Below are positions 6,997 to 15,212 of a stretch of DNA of 43,548 nucleotides, one piece after another. A program made the position numbers and the translations under genes. This stretch comes from Bacteroidales bacterium. GTDB lineage: Bacteria > Bacteroidota > Bacteroidia > Bacteroidales > F082. Position 1 is the stretch's first letter. Each line of letters starts with the position of its first letter. Under the pieces are notes generated by a model. That model was not told where the DNA came from. It made no database searches and was given only the letters and a program-made list of their open reading frames with translations. Location: assembly GCA_024400395.1 (NCBI GenBank), contig JAKSMW010000016.1:1-43548 (forward strand). Reading direction: 5' to 3'.

Positions 6997-8892
6997 TTAC
7001 TGCTCGTTGAGGATCTTAATCTTGGCTTCGAGGACCTTAACGTCGTTCTTGATTTTCAGAATCTTCTTCTCGTATTCGGCCTTGAGGATTTCCGACTGTT
7101 TGCTGTTTGCAAAGAATCCGATGTTGTTCTCAAGTGTAGCGATTTCATCGCGGAGTTTCTGAATCCTGTTCTGAAGGTTTGTACGTTCTCTTCTGACTTT
7201 GTCGCGTGAGTCCGGATCTTCCTTCATGCCGGAGACGATGTTACGATATTCAGCTGTAGTCGCTTCATTATCATTGCTTCTCATCTTGTCGAACAAGCCG
7301 TCGATAAGGCTGCGGTATTCATTCTGAATAGCGTCTTTAACCTTCATTGGCACATGACCGATGGTCATCCATTCTCTCTGGAAGCCACGGATCGCCTCCA
7401 TATTCTGATTGCGGTCTTTCTGAAGCTCGTATGCCTTGATGCGTTCAATGATTTCCTGTTTCGCCTTGAGGTTGCTTTCCTCTTCGCCTTTTATTCCTGA
7501 AAAATGTTCAGCCTTGTTCTTGAAGAACTCGTCACAAGCGCTGCGGAAACGTTTCCAGACCTTATCGGAATGACGTTTCGGCACCGGACCGATGGTCTTC
7601 CATTCTTCCTGAAGTTTCTTGATATAGTCTGTCGTCTTCTTCCATTCTGTCGAATCCTTGAGGTTTTCAACTTCAACGCAGATCTGGAGTTTTCTGTTGT
7701 AATTTTCCATCTGCTGAACCTTCAGCTTGCTGAAAAACTCCTTCTTGCTCTCAAAGAAACTATTCATTGAGGTCTTGAAACGATTCCAGATTTCATCGCT
7801 CTGTTTCTTGTGGATAGGGCCGACCTGTTTCCAAAGTTTGAACAAGTCATTGACCTCATTTGACTTCTTTTGATACGCATTGATGGTCGTGGCGGCTTCA
7901 TTAACAATCTCTTCAATCTTTTCGCAGATTGCCACTTTCGCATCGTAATTAGCCTTCTGCTCCTCTTCTATCTTTGCGTAATGCTCGCGACGGATCTGAT
8001 TGATTTTGTCAGTCGTGTTTTTAAAACGTTCCCAGACTTCATCTTTCTTGTCTTGCGTGACAGGACCGATTTCCTTCCACTCGTCATGATATTTCTGAAG
8101 AAGCTTGAACGACTTTGTCAACGACTTCTCAAGGAGGAGTTCTTCGGCTTTTTCGCAAAGAGCAATCTTGGCTTCAAGGTTTTTCTTAAGGTCAAGGTCA
8201 CGTAACTCTCTGTTAATCTTTACCTTATTGAAGAATTTCTCGACGAGGAAATGATATGAGTTCCAAATGTTTGAGATTTCGGCAGCCGGCACTTGGCCGA
8301 TGGATTTCCATCTTTCCTGCAATGCGCTGAAATCATCGTATGTCTTCTTCAAAGTCTCTTCAGAATCAATGAGTTGTTTGAGTTCTTCAAGAATCTGAAG
8401 TTTCTGTTTATGATTGTCAACTTTCTGTTGTTCAAGAATTTCATTATATTTGGCCTTGTTTGCCTTGTAAATGTTGAAAGCAGCTTTGAAACGCACTTCG
8501 AGAGGATCGTCTTTATGCTCGTAACTTTCCTTGTCACCGCCATCAAGGATAAACTGCTCCATTTCCTTGTCACGGTCTTCCTTGTTGAGCTTCAGGAAAC
8601 AGACCTTGATGGCAGTTACCTTGTCCTTGATTTTGACGACATCAGAGTCATTGACTGTTTCTTCAAGTAATTCAACAAGTTGCAGTTTGTTGAAACCTGA
8701 ATAATCCACTTCAAGTTCTTCTTCTTCCTCCTCATTGTCATTTGCCAAATCAATTTCTTCATCATTCTGAATTGGTTCGTCTTTTGACAACATTTCTTCA
8801 TTTTCACCAAGAACGATATTGACGTTCACGGCGTTAGGTAAAATTGTAGAAGCATTCAGCTCTTCAATTTCTTTGCGTTCAGCAGCATTCAT
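6997..8892 (-). CDS. DUF349 multi-repeat coiled-coil protein
   Basis: A 631-residue cytoplasmic protein with no signal peptide or membrane segment. After an acidic N-terminus (about residues 25-65, with runs of Glu and Asp) it contains five DUF349-type units. Each has the core WKxIGPV followed by a D-x-x-W-x-R-F-like helix: WKSIGQVPAAEI, WKEIGPVTQDKK, WKQVGPIHKKQS, WKTIGPVPKRHS and the divergent WMTIGHVPMKVK. The last 90 residues are a predicted coiled coil ending in NEQ. The molecular function of DUF349 is not established. The protein is monocistronic or heads an aroC transcript. A canonical Bacteroidota promoter lies about 120 bp upstream (9011-9040), leaving a leader of about 110 nt. Confidence 0.92.
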   Translation of the reverse strand: MNAAERKEIEELNASTILPNAVNVNIVLGENEEMLSKDEPIQNDEEIDLANDNEEEEEELEVDYSGFNKLQLVELLEETVNDSDVVKIKDKVTAIKVCFLKLNKEDRDKEMEQFILDGGDKESYEHKDDPLEVRFKAAFNIYKANKAKYNEILEQQKVDNHKQKLQILEELKQLIDSEETLKKTYDDFSALQERWKSIGQVPAAEISNIWNSYHFLVEKFFNKVKINRELRDLDLKKNLEAKIALCEKAEELLLEKSLTKSFKLLQKYHDEWKEIGPVTQDKKDEVWERFKNTTDKINQIRREHYAKIEEEQKANYDAKVAICEKIEEIVNEAATTINAYQKKSNEVNDLFKLWKQVGPIHKKQSDEIWNRFKTSMNSFFESKKEFFSKLKVQQMENYNRKLQICVEVENLKDSTEWKKTTDYIKKLQEEWKTIGPVPKRHSDKVWKRFRSACDEFFKNKAEHFSGIKGEEESNLKAKQEIIERIKAYELQKDRNQNMEAIRGFQREWMTIGHVPMKVKDAIQNEYRSLIDGLFDKMRSNDNEATTAEYRNIVSGMKEDPDSRDKVRRERTNLQNRIQKLRDEIATLENNIGFFANSKQSEILKAEYEKKILKIKNDVKVLEAKIKILNEQ

Positions 8893-9010
8893 TTTTTTCT
8901 TTTTTAGTTCTCCATCCTTTGGGGACTTCGATAGATGTTTATAATAAAAGTTAATTCAAATCGTTATCCTGCATCATTTTACCGACGCTGATATTAGAAA
9001 TAAAACGGTG

Positions 9011-9040
9011 CAAAGATAACAATTTATTTACCTTGAACAA
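9011..9040 (-). promoter_or_regulatory. Bacteroidota-type promoter for the DUF349 gene
   Basis: On the minus strand TTG (9040-9038), a 19-nt spacer and TATCTTTG (9018-9011) match the primary Bacteroidota sigma-factor pattern TTG-N19-TAnnTTTG exactly. Transcription would start near 9004, leaving about 110 nt of leader before ATG 8892. Confidence 0.75.
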
Positions 9041-9086
9041 TCATTTTTAAAAATATTTTTCATCTTTTCCTTTCAAATAAAATTTG

Positions 9087-9094
9087 TACTTTTG
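9087..9094 (+). promoter_or_regulatory. Candidate -7 box for the kinase/RapZ operon
   Basis: TACTTTTG fits the TAnnTTTG -7 consensus and lies 30 bp before ATG 9125. The expected -33 position carries TTT rather than TTG, so the element is only partly canonical. It would drive the three overlapping genes 9125-14101, divergent from the DUF349 promoter. Confidence 0.55.
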
Positions 9095-9124
9095 TGAAAT
9101 TAATTTCAGACCGAAATAATTGTT

Positions 9125-10591
9125 ATGCTAACATCAGAGAAAATAAATGAGATATTCAAAAAATTGATTTTCAAAACATTGCATGAAAATGTAAAAAAAA
9201 TCAGCGTCATGCCCGCGTCAGGTTCTTCGAGAAAATATTTCAGAATCACAACAGAAACGAGAAATTTGATCGGGACTTACAACAGCAACATCGAGGAAAA
9301 CGAGGCGTTTTTTGAATTTTCAAAGCATTTTTTAAGATGCGGCCTGCCGGTTCCGGAGATTATTGCAATCAACGATGAAAAAGATTTGTATGTCCAGTCG
9401 GATTTCGGCGACGACACCTTATTTGATTACGTGGAACGCTGCCATAAAAACGGCAATTTCGATGACGAAACCATTGAACTTTACAAAAAATCATTAGATT
9501 TTCTTGTTGATTTTCAAATAAATGGCCATAAAGGTCTTGATTATTCCAAGGCATTCCCCACCCCGAAATTTGACAGGACATCGATCATGGACGACCTGAA
9601 TTATTTCAAATATTGCTTTCTGAAACTCAATGAAGAAATTTCATACAACGAGACACGTCTGAACAATGATTTTCAGCTGCTTACGGATAATATTTCAGAA
9701 GCTCCGTCAGATTTCTTCATGTATCGAGATTTTCAGTCAAGGAATATAATGATTAAAAACGGAGAAACGTATTTCATTGATTACCAAGGCGGAAGAAAGG
9801 GACCTTTGCAATATGACGTCGTTTCTTTGCTTTATCAGGTCAAGGCGCGCATTCCGGCTGAAATTCGGGAAGAACTGCTGAGTCATTACCTGAAAACTTT
9901 GGAATCGAAGTCGGAAGGAAACCTCAGCCCAACCGAATTCATGAGGTTTTATCCGAGTTTCAAGATTTTACGTCTGTTGCAAGTTTTAGGTGCATACGGA
10001 TTCAGGGGATTGATACAGAAGAAGTTACATTTCATGCAAAGTATTCCTTTTGCGATTCGGGAGCTTCAAAATCTTATCGACGGAGGCACTTTGACGCTGG
10101 AGCTTCCGGAATTGAAATCTGTAATAAAACAGTTGAGTAAATTACTGCCAAAATACGAACAAGTTGATTCAGAAACACTTACGATAAGAATCAACAGTTT
10201 TTCGTACAAGAACGGAGGCGTTCCTGCGGACTTCAGTGGCAACGGAGGCGGTTTTGTTTTCGATTGCCGTGCCCTGCCGAATCCTGGCAGATACCCGGAA
10301 TTTAAAAACAGCACGGGCGAAGATGATGATGTAAAAGAATTCATGGAATCATACCAAGACACACATTTCTATATGCAAAACGCACAAATGCTTGTCTTTC
10401 AATCCATTGACAACTATCTTGAACGTGGATTCAAAAACCTGCAAATCAACTTCGGCTGCACCGGCGGCCAGCACCGCTCGGTGTTTTTCGCCCAAAAAAC
10501 CGCGGAGATGATTCACGACAATTATCCAATGGTAAAAGTTATTGTCAATCATATTGTTCAACATAAAAATCATATTTATGAACCCAAATAG
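9125..10591 (+). CDS. Sugar kinase (APH/AmgK-like) fused to a RapZ C-terminal domain
   Basis: A 488-residue two-domain protein. Residues 1-340 are an aminoglycoside-phosphotransferase-type kinase: GSSRKYFRI (nucleotide loop), YRDFQSRNIM (catalytic Asp and Asn) and FIDYQGGRKGPLQYDVVSLL (metal-binding Asp). The closest functional analogue is AmgK, the anomeric kinase for N-acetylmuramate and N-acetylglucosamine in cell-wall recycling. Residues about 352-488 match the C-terminal half of RapZ, with DCRALPNPGRYPEF and GCTGGQHRS (444-452). In enterobacteria that part binds glucosamine-6-phosphate and RNA. The RapZ ATPase half is absent. The fusion suggests a kinase regulated by an amino-sugar metabolite. 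It overlaps the MurU-like gene by 14 nt, as expected for an AmgK/MurU pair. Substrate specificity is inferred. Confidence 0.88.
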   Translation: MLTSEKINEIFKKLIFKTLHENVKKISVMPASGSSRKYFRITTETRNLIGTYNSNIEENEAFFEFSKHFLRCGLPVPEIIAINDEKDLYVQSDFGDDTLFDYVERCHKNGNFDDETIELYKKSLDFLVDFQINGHKGLDYSKAFPTPKFDRTSIMDDLNYFKYCFLKLNEEISYNETRLNNDFQLLTDNISEAPSDFFMYRDFQSRNIMIKNGETYFIDYQGGRKGPLQYDVVSLLYQVKARIPAEIREELLSHYLKTLESKSEGNLSPTEFMRFYPSFKILRLLQVLGAYGFRGLIQKKLHFMQSIPFAIRELQNLIDGGTLTLELPELKSVIKQLSKLLPKYEQVDSETLTIRINSFSYKNGGVPADFSGNGGGFVFDCRALPNPGRYPEFKNSTGEDDDVKEFMESYQDTHFYMQNAQMLVFQSIDNYLERGFKNLQINFGCTGGQHRSVFFAQKTAEMIHDNYPMVKVIVNHIVQHKNHIYEPK

Positions 10592-11336
10592 AAGAACAGC
10601 ATTCATTCTCGCCGCCGGACTCGGCACACGACTTAAAGAATTAACGTCAAACAAACCTAAAGCATTGATAAACATCAATGACAAGCCTTTACTTAAAGTT
10701 ACACTTGAATCATTGATAAGTCAAGGTTTTAATCATTTTGTAATCAATATCCATCATTTCGGCGAACAGATTATTGATTTTTTAAACAAAGAAAATTTCA
10801 ATAATATTGAAATAGAAATATCAGACGAGCGGGCGCAACTCATGGACACTGGCGGCGCCGTCATACAGGCTCTGCCCTATTTCTCAAAAAGTGAAGCCGT
10901 TCTGGTTCATAATGTTGACGTCCTGACCGACATAAATCTCAAGACACTTTATGATGATTTCTGCAAAAGCGAAGAGGCGGCCTGGCTTCTGACGCAAGAA
11001 CGCGACAACAAACGGAAATTGGTCTTCGACAAAGACGACAACTTCATCGGGAAATACAATATTGAAACAAACGAATTTGACGGCGGTGCCACACTCCCAT
11101 CTGAAAGTAAATTATTGTCTTTCAGCGGAATACATATTTTCAAACCTAAATATTTCAAAACTTTCAAACTTAAGCCGAGATACATTTTCGACCTGTATCA
11201 AAAAATTGAGATGGCATCAAAATTCACAGGCACGGCACATGTAAAGTCAAAATTGGTGACTTCAAACTACTGGTTCGACCTTGGCACTCAAGAGCAACTT
11301 AAAAACGCAGAATCATGGCTTTCATCGAACAGATAA
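10578..11336 (+). CDS. MurU-like sugar-1-phosphate nucleotidyltransferase
   Basis: A 252-residue cytoplasmic enzyme of the NTP_transferase fold. It begins MNPNRRTAFILAAGLGTRLK, with the nucleotide-binding GxGTRL loop, then KPKALININDKPLL, and has HNVDVLTDI as the metal-binding Asp region. I chose ATG 10578, which overlaps the kinase gene by 14 nt; the in-frame ATG at 10542 would add 12 residues not expected before the fold. Adjacent to an AmgK-like kinase, the best-supported role is MurU: joining UMP to N-acetylmuramate-1-phosphate to return wall sugar to UDP-MurNAc. Glucose-1-phosphate or mannose-1-phosphate transferases share these motifs. It overlaps the nuclease gene downstream by 22 nt. 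Confidence 0.85.
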   Translation: MNPNRRTAFILAAGLGTRLKELTSNKPKALININDKPLLKVTLESLISQGFNHFVINIHHFGEQIIDFLNKENFNNIEIEISDERAQLMDTGGAVIQALPYFSKSEAVLVHNVDVLTDINLKTLYDDFCKSEEAAWLLTQERDNKRKLVFDKDDNFIGKYNIETNEFDGGATLPSESKLLSFSGIHIFKPKYFKTFKLKPRYIFDLYQKIEMASKFTGTAHVKSKLVTSNYWFDLGTQEQLKNAESWLSSNR

Positions 11337-14101
11337 CCAATTATATCACAGAACATTACGATTTGGCGAAGGAAAACCTGACCATTGTTTTCCCAAACAA
11401 ACGTGCGGCTCTGCAACTCAGAAACGAACTTGAACGACAAATAAAATATAACTTCTGGATTCCGAACATCGTCTCCATTCAACAGGCCATGGAGGAATGG
11501 AGCGGGCTTCAACTCATTGACAATGTTGATGTTATCTTTGAATTGATAAAAATAAATGACACATTTCACAACAATTCAGAAATCAACCATAATTTCTTCG
11601 GACTTGCCGCACAAATGGCAAAAGATTTCGATGAAATAGACCAATACGACATCGACGCCGAAAGTCTTTTCAAGCATTTGACAAACGCCAAGGAGATTGA
11701 AGACTGGAATTTAGATTTGAACAATCATATAGAATCAAATTATGTAAAGTTCTTCGCTTCATTAATTCAATATTACAACGCTTTGCGTGATCAGCTTCAA
11801 AGGAACGGTCAAGGTTATTACGGATTGATTACCAGAAAGATAGCCTCATATGATGACACCGTTTTATTACATCAAACCAAAGACAGGAAAATCATTTTCG
11901 CAGGTTTCAACGCCTTGACAAAAACTGAAGAAAACATAATAGTACGTCTCGTTGAAGCCGGGAATGCAATAATACTCTGGGATTTAGACAACTATTATTT
12001 CCAAGATGAGAAACAGGAAGCCGGCGTTTTCGCGAGAAAATTTTTCAAGGCGCACCCAAATATTGAAAAAACATTCATCGGCGACAATTTCAATCAGCAG
12101 GAAAAAGAAATAAATATCATTAACGTTTCAGGAAATTCAATCCAGACAAATGCACTTCAAATTCAACTAAATCAAGAAGTTAAACAGAATACTACAAACA
12201 AAAGTGTCATCGTTCTGGCTGACGAATCGTTATTGATTCCAACATTAAACTCCATTCCCGATTCCGTTGACAGTATTCAGGTAACAATGGGCTACCCTTT
12301 CCAAAAAACGACAACTTACCATTTTATTGATAAATTGTTCAGATATCAAAAGGGGCTTTCATCAGATGAAAACAAGATTTATCTCTGGACTTTCATCAGA
12401 TTCTGCAACTCTGAATTTATCAAACTGATTTTCAACGGGAAAGATTATAACACTCTGTACAATTGGTATTTCAAGCGAGCGAAAAACGCACAATATTATT
12501 TTGAGAAAAAAGAATTGGATGAATTAAAGAGTCAAGGTGAACTATTTGATTTCCTGAATGTTACGCTTTCAAAATGGAACGACACGACATCGTGTATCAG
12601 CTCAATAAAGAAACTGCTTGCAATTGCGATGCAAAAAATATCCGATTCATCAAACAATTTTGTAAAAAATCAAATCAGTGTGGCAAGCAGAATCACTAAC
12701 AGAATTGAATTATTGTTAGATAAATACAACAAATACATTCAACTCGATGATTTACAAGCACTTTACACGCAGGTTGCCGCTCAATCAACAATCAATCTGA
12801 AAGGTGAATCCGATGGTTTGCAGATCATGGGACTTCTCGAGACAAGAAACCTTGACTTTGACGTGATTCATTTTTTAAGCGTAAACGAAGGGAAAATTCC
12901 TATTTCAAAAACCAATAACAGTCTGATTCCGTTTGACTTACGCAAAACATTTGACCTGCCCACCCACACCCAGCAGCAAGCCGTTTACGCATACCATTTT
13001 TACAGATTGTTGCAAAACGCAAAACGTATCAACTTGTATTACAATTCGTTGGCTGACATTTCAAGTCTTGGCGAACCAAGCCGTTTCATACGCCAACTCG
13101 AATACGAATATGCAAGAAAAAACGATAAAGTAAAACTTCATCACATTCAATATAAAAGTCCGAAAATCAATGAGAAACGTTGTGAAATAAGCATAACCAA
13201 AACCCATGAAATGCTCGAAAAAATCACGGCGTTTTCTCCGACTTCAATAGGAACTTACGTGAGATGCCCGCTTCAATATTATTTCAAATATATCGAAGGC
13301 ATTAACGACAAAACGCCGGAGGAAGAAATTCAGGTGAACATAATCGGAAGCATCGTTCACAAAACACTTGAACTGCTTTACAACGAGTTCAAAAACGACA
13401 TTATCACGAGCGAACTTTTCGAACTTGTATATAAAAAACATTTTAACCGATGTTACAAGGAAGCCTTGGAAGACAACGGATTCAGTTCAGGATTGCCCGA
13501 AACCAGTTTTAATTTTCTATCCAAGACAGTGATTGACAGCATGTTAGCAAACTTCATAAAAGAAGAGAAAAACTTCATAAAAAACGGAGAGGACGGCGGT
13601 GAAAAATATACATTATCAATGATTTCAACAGAAAAAAATTTCTGCCACACTTTTGATATTAATGGGAAGTCCATAAAACTCGAAGGTTTCGCCGACAGAA
13701 TCGACAAGGTCAACGACACAATTAGGATCATTGATTACAAAACCGGGAAAGTACACAAACCCGACGTGAAAGTCGCTGCTAATCAGACAGATATTGTTTT
13801 GATGGCCGAAAAGTCAATTCAACTTTTGGTTTATAAATATCTTTTTTTGAAAGAAAATCCAGATGTCAAAGCCGAAAATGTCGAGCCAGGGATTATTGGT
13901 TTCCAAAAACTTACAAATGGGATATTCAGTCTTGAAACCTTTGAAAATCAAGATTTTACCAATGATTTCTCAACAAATTGCGAGAATTATTTCATCAGAT
14001 TCTTCAATGAGGTCATGAATCCTGAAATTCCATTTTCACAAACTGACAAGGAAATCAATTGCCGTTCATGTAATTTCAAATCGATTTGCAAAAGACTTTG
14101 A
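11315..14101 (+). CDS. AddB-like PD-(D/E)XK nuclease with Fe-S cluster
   Basis: A 928-residue protein resembling the AddB/RecB-family subunit of Bacteroidota recombination nucleases. The N-terminal two thirds look like a degenerate helicase: VFPNKRAALQLRNEL at the start and later LETRNLDFDVIHFLSVNEGKIP. The C-terminal nuclease begins at about 640 with SPTSIGTYVRCPLQYYFKY (Cys651). It continues with GSIVHKTLELL, EGFADRIDKV, D807-Y-K809 as the catalytic motif, and IQLLVYKYLF. Cys916, Cys919 and Cys925 near the C-terminus (CRSCNFKSIC) pair with Cys651 as the four ligands of an AddB/Cas4-type 4Fe-4S cluster. The usual helicase partner AddA is not in this window. Translation is coupled to the MurU-like gene by a 22-nt overlap. 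It converges with the esterase with no gap. Confidence 0.9.
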   Translation: MAFIEQITNYITEHYDLAKENLTIVFPNKRAALQLRNELERQIKYNFWIPNIVSIQQAMEEWSGLQLIDNVDVIFELIKINDTFHNNSEINHNFFGLAAQMAKDFDEIDQYDIDAESLFKHLTNAKEIEDWNLDLNNHIESNYVKFFASLIQYYNALRDQLQRNGQGYYGLITRKIASYDDTVLLHQTKDRKIIFAGFNALTKTEENIIVRLVEAGNAIILWDLDNYYFQDEKQEAGVFARKFFKAHPNIEKTFIGDNFNQQEKEINIINVSGNSIQTNALQIQLNQEVKQNTTNKSVIVLADESLLIPTLNSIPDSVDSIQVTMGYPFQKTTTYHFIDKLFRYQKGLSSDENKIYLWTFIRFCNSEFIKLIFNGKDYNTLYNWYFKRAKNAQYYFEKKELDELKSQGELFDFLNVTLSKWNDTTSCISSIKKLLAIAMQKISDSSNNFVKNQISVASRITNRIELLLDKYNKYIQLDDLQALYTQVAAQSTINLKGESDGLQIMGLLETRNLDFDVIHFLSVNEGKIPISKTNNSLIPFDLRKTFDLPTHTQQQAVYAYHFYRLLQNAKRINLYYNSLADISSLGEPSRFIRQLEYEYARKNDKVKLHHIQYKSPKINEKRCEISITKTHEMLEKITAFSPTSIGTYVRCPLQYYFKYIEGINDKTPEEEIQVNIIGSIVHKTLELLYNEFKNDIITSELFELVYKKHFNRCYKEALEDNGFSSGLPETSFNFLSKTVIDSMLANFIKEEKNFIKNGEDGGEKYTLSMISTEKNFCHTFDINGKSIKLEGFADRIDKVNDTIRIIDYKTGKVHKPDVKVAANQTDIVLMAEKSIQLLVYKYLFLKENPDVKAENVEPGIIGFQKLTNGIFSLETFENQDFTNDFSTNCENYFIRFFNEVMNPEIPFSQTDKEINCRSCNFKSICKRL

Positions 14102-15130
14102 TTATTTTTCAGACAGCAGATTAAAGAAAAAATCTCTGATCTTAAATTGTATGTCGTAGAAATTTTCGTTTAATTTTTTGTCTTTGTCGAGATGCAAAGC
14201 GTGTCCCTGACCCGGATACGTGTTTATAACTGCCTTAATACCAAGCTCTTGCGCTTTCTTTGTAATTTTATTTGAGCCGTACATTCTTTTGTGGACGAGA
14301 TTCAGTCCCCACACTGTTTTCATCATCAGACCTTTTTCGTAAGGCACAAGTTTATCGGCATCGCCATGAAATGAAATAATCGGCACATTGTTATTTTCCA
14401 AGATTGACAAATCATAAACTGCGCCCCACATATTGGCTAACCCTTTAATTTCAAATGTGTTAGCATAATCATTACCGGAAGTTTCAATGTCGCCGCAATC
14501 GCCGCCACGGTAGGTTGACTTCAGTCTGTTTTCATTTTTCATGTATGCCACCGCCAACATGATGATGCTTCCGGCACTCGTTCCGGCAGCGAAAATATTG
14601 TTTGTATCAATTCCGTATTTTTCAGAATTTGCGATCAAAAACCTGAATGCAGCGTGCGCGTCCTGCATTGCTCGGTATTCACATTTCTCAATGTTTCTTG
14701 TTGTCAAAAAAGGAAAACCTAATCTGTAATCAATTGATACACAAACATATCCAAGAGAAGCAAAATAGCTGCACCATTCTCTGTAAGCACTTACAGCCTT
14801 ATATCCGATGTAAAACGCGCCGCCGTGCGCAAAGACTATCAACGGACGTTTTTTCAAAGTGTCATCCTTGGGAAGATAGATGTCCATTTTCAAATCCAGC
14901 TCAGTTTTTTTATGTTCAGAGAAGACGAAATCCATCAATTCTTTTGCATTGACGCTGTCATCCGGATACGAATCCCAATAACCGATAACGTGAGCGTATT
15001 CGACGTCTTTTATCACCTCAACATCGAAAATTTCATCCTTATATCGAACCGAATCATTTTGCATATTACAATACAAATTTTGCAACAAATTGAACATCAA
15101 TATTATACAAATAATAAATTTGATTTTCAT
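14102..15130 (-). CDS. Secreted alpha/beta-hydrolase esterase
   Basis: A 342-residue hydrolase. I chose ATG 15130 because it gives a clean signal sequence (MKIKFIICIILMFNLLQN...); the longer frame from 15214 adds a lysine-rich stretch that overlaps the opposite gene. Fold landmarks are HGGAFYIGY (oxyanion hole), GTSAGS (nucleophilic Ser), DADKLVP (Asp) and GHALH (His), a complete catalytic triad of the carboxylesterase/hormone-sensitive-lipase type. Such exported enzymes often remove acetyl or feruloyl groups from polysaccharides; the substrate here is unknown. It is divergent from the GH20 hexosaminidase with an 82-bp gap, so the two could be co-regulated. Confidence 0.88.
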   Translation of the reverse strand: MKIKFIICIILMFNLLQNLYCNMQNDSVRYKDEIFDVEVIKDVEYAHVIGYWDSYPDDSVNAKELMDFVFSEHKKTELDLKMDIYLPKDDTLKKRPLIVFAHGGAFYIGYKAVSAYREWCSYFASLGYVCVSIDYRLGFPFLTTRNIEKCEYRAMQDAHAAFRFLIANSEKYGIDTNNIFAAGTSAGSIIMLAVAYMKNENRLKSTYRGGDCGDIETSGNDYANTFEIKGLANMWGAVYDLSILENNNVPIISFHGDADKLVPYEKGLMMKTVWGLNLVHKRMYGSNKITKKAQELGIKAVINTYPGQGHALHLDKDKKLNENFYDIQFKIRDFFFNLLSEK

Positions 15131-15212
15131 TTCAAAATATTTAGGTTGTAAAAATAAAAAAATTTTCGATTCAATCCAATTAATCACTATCTTCGCAAAA
15201 ATTTTGGAAAAC

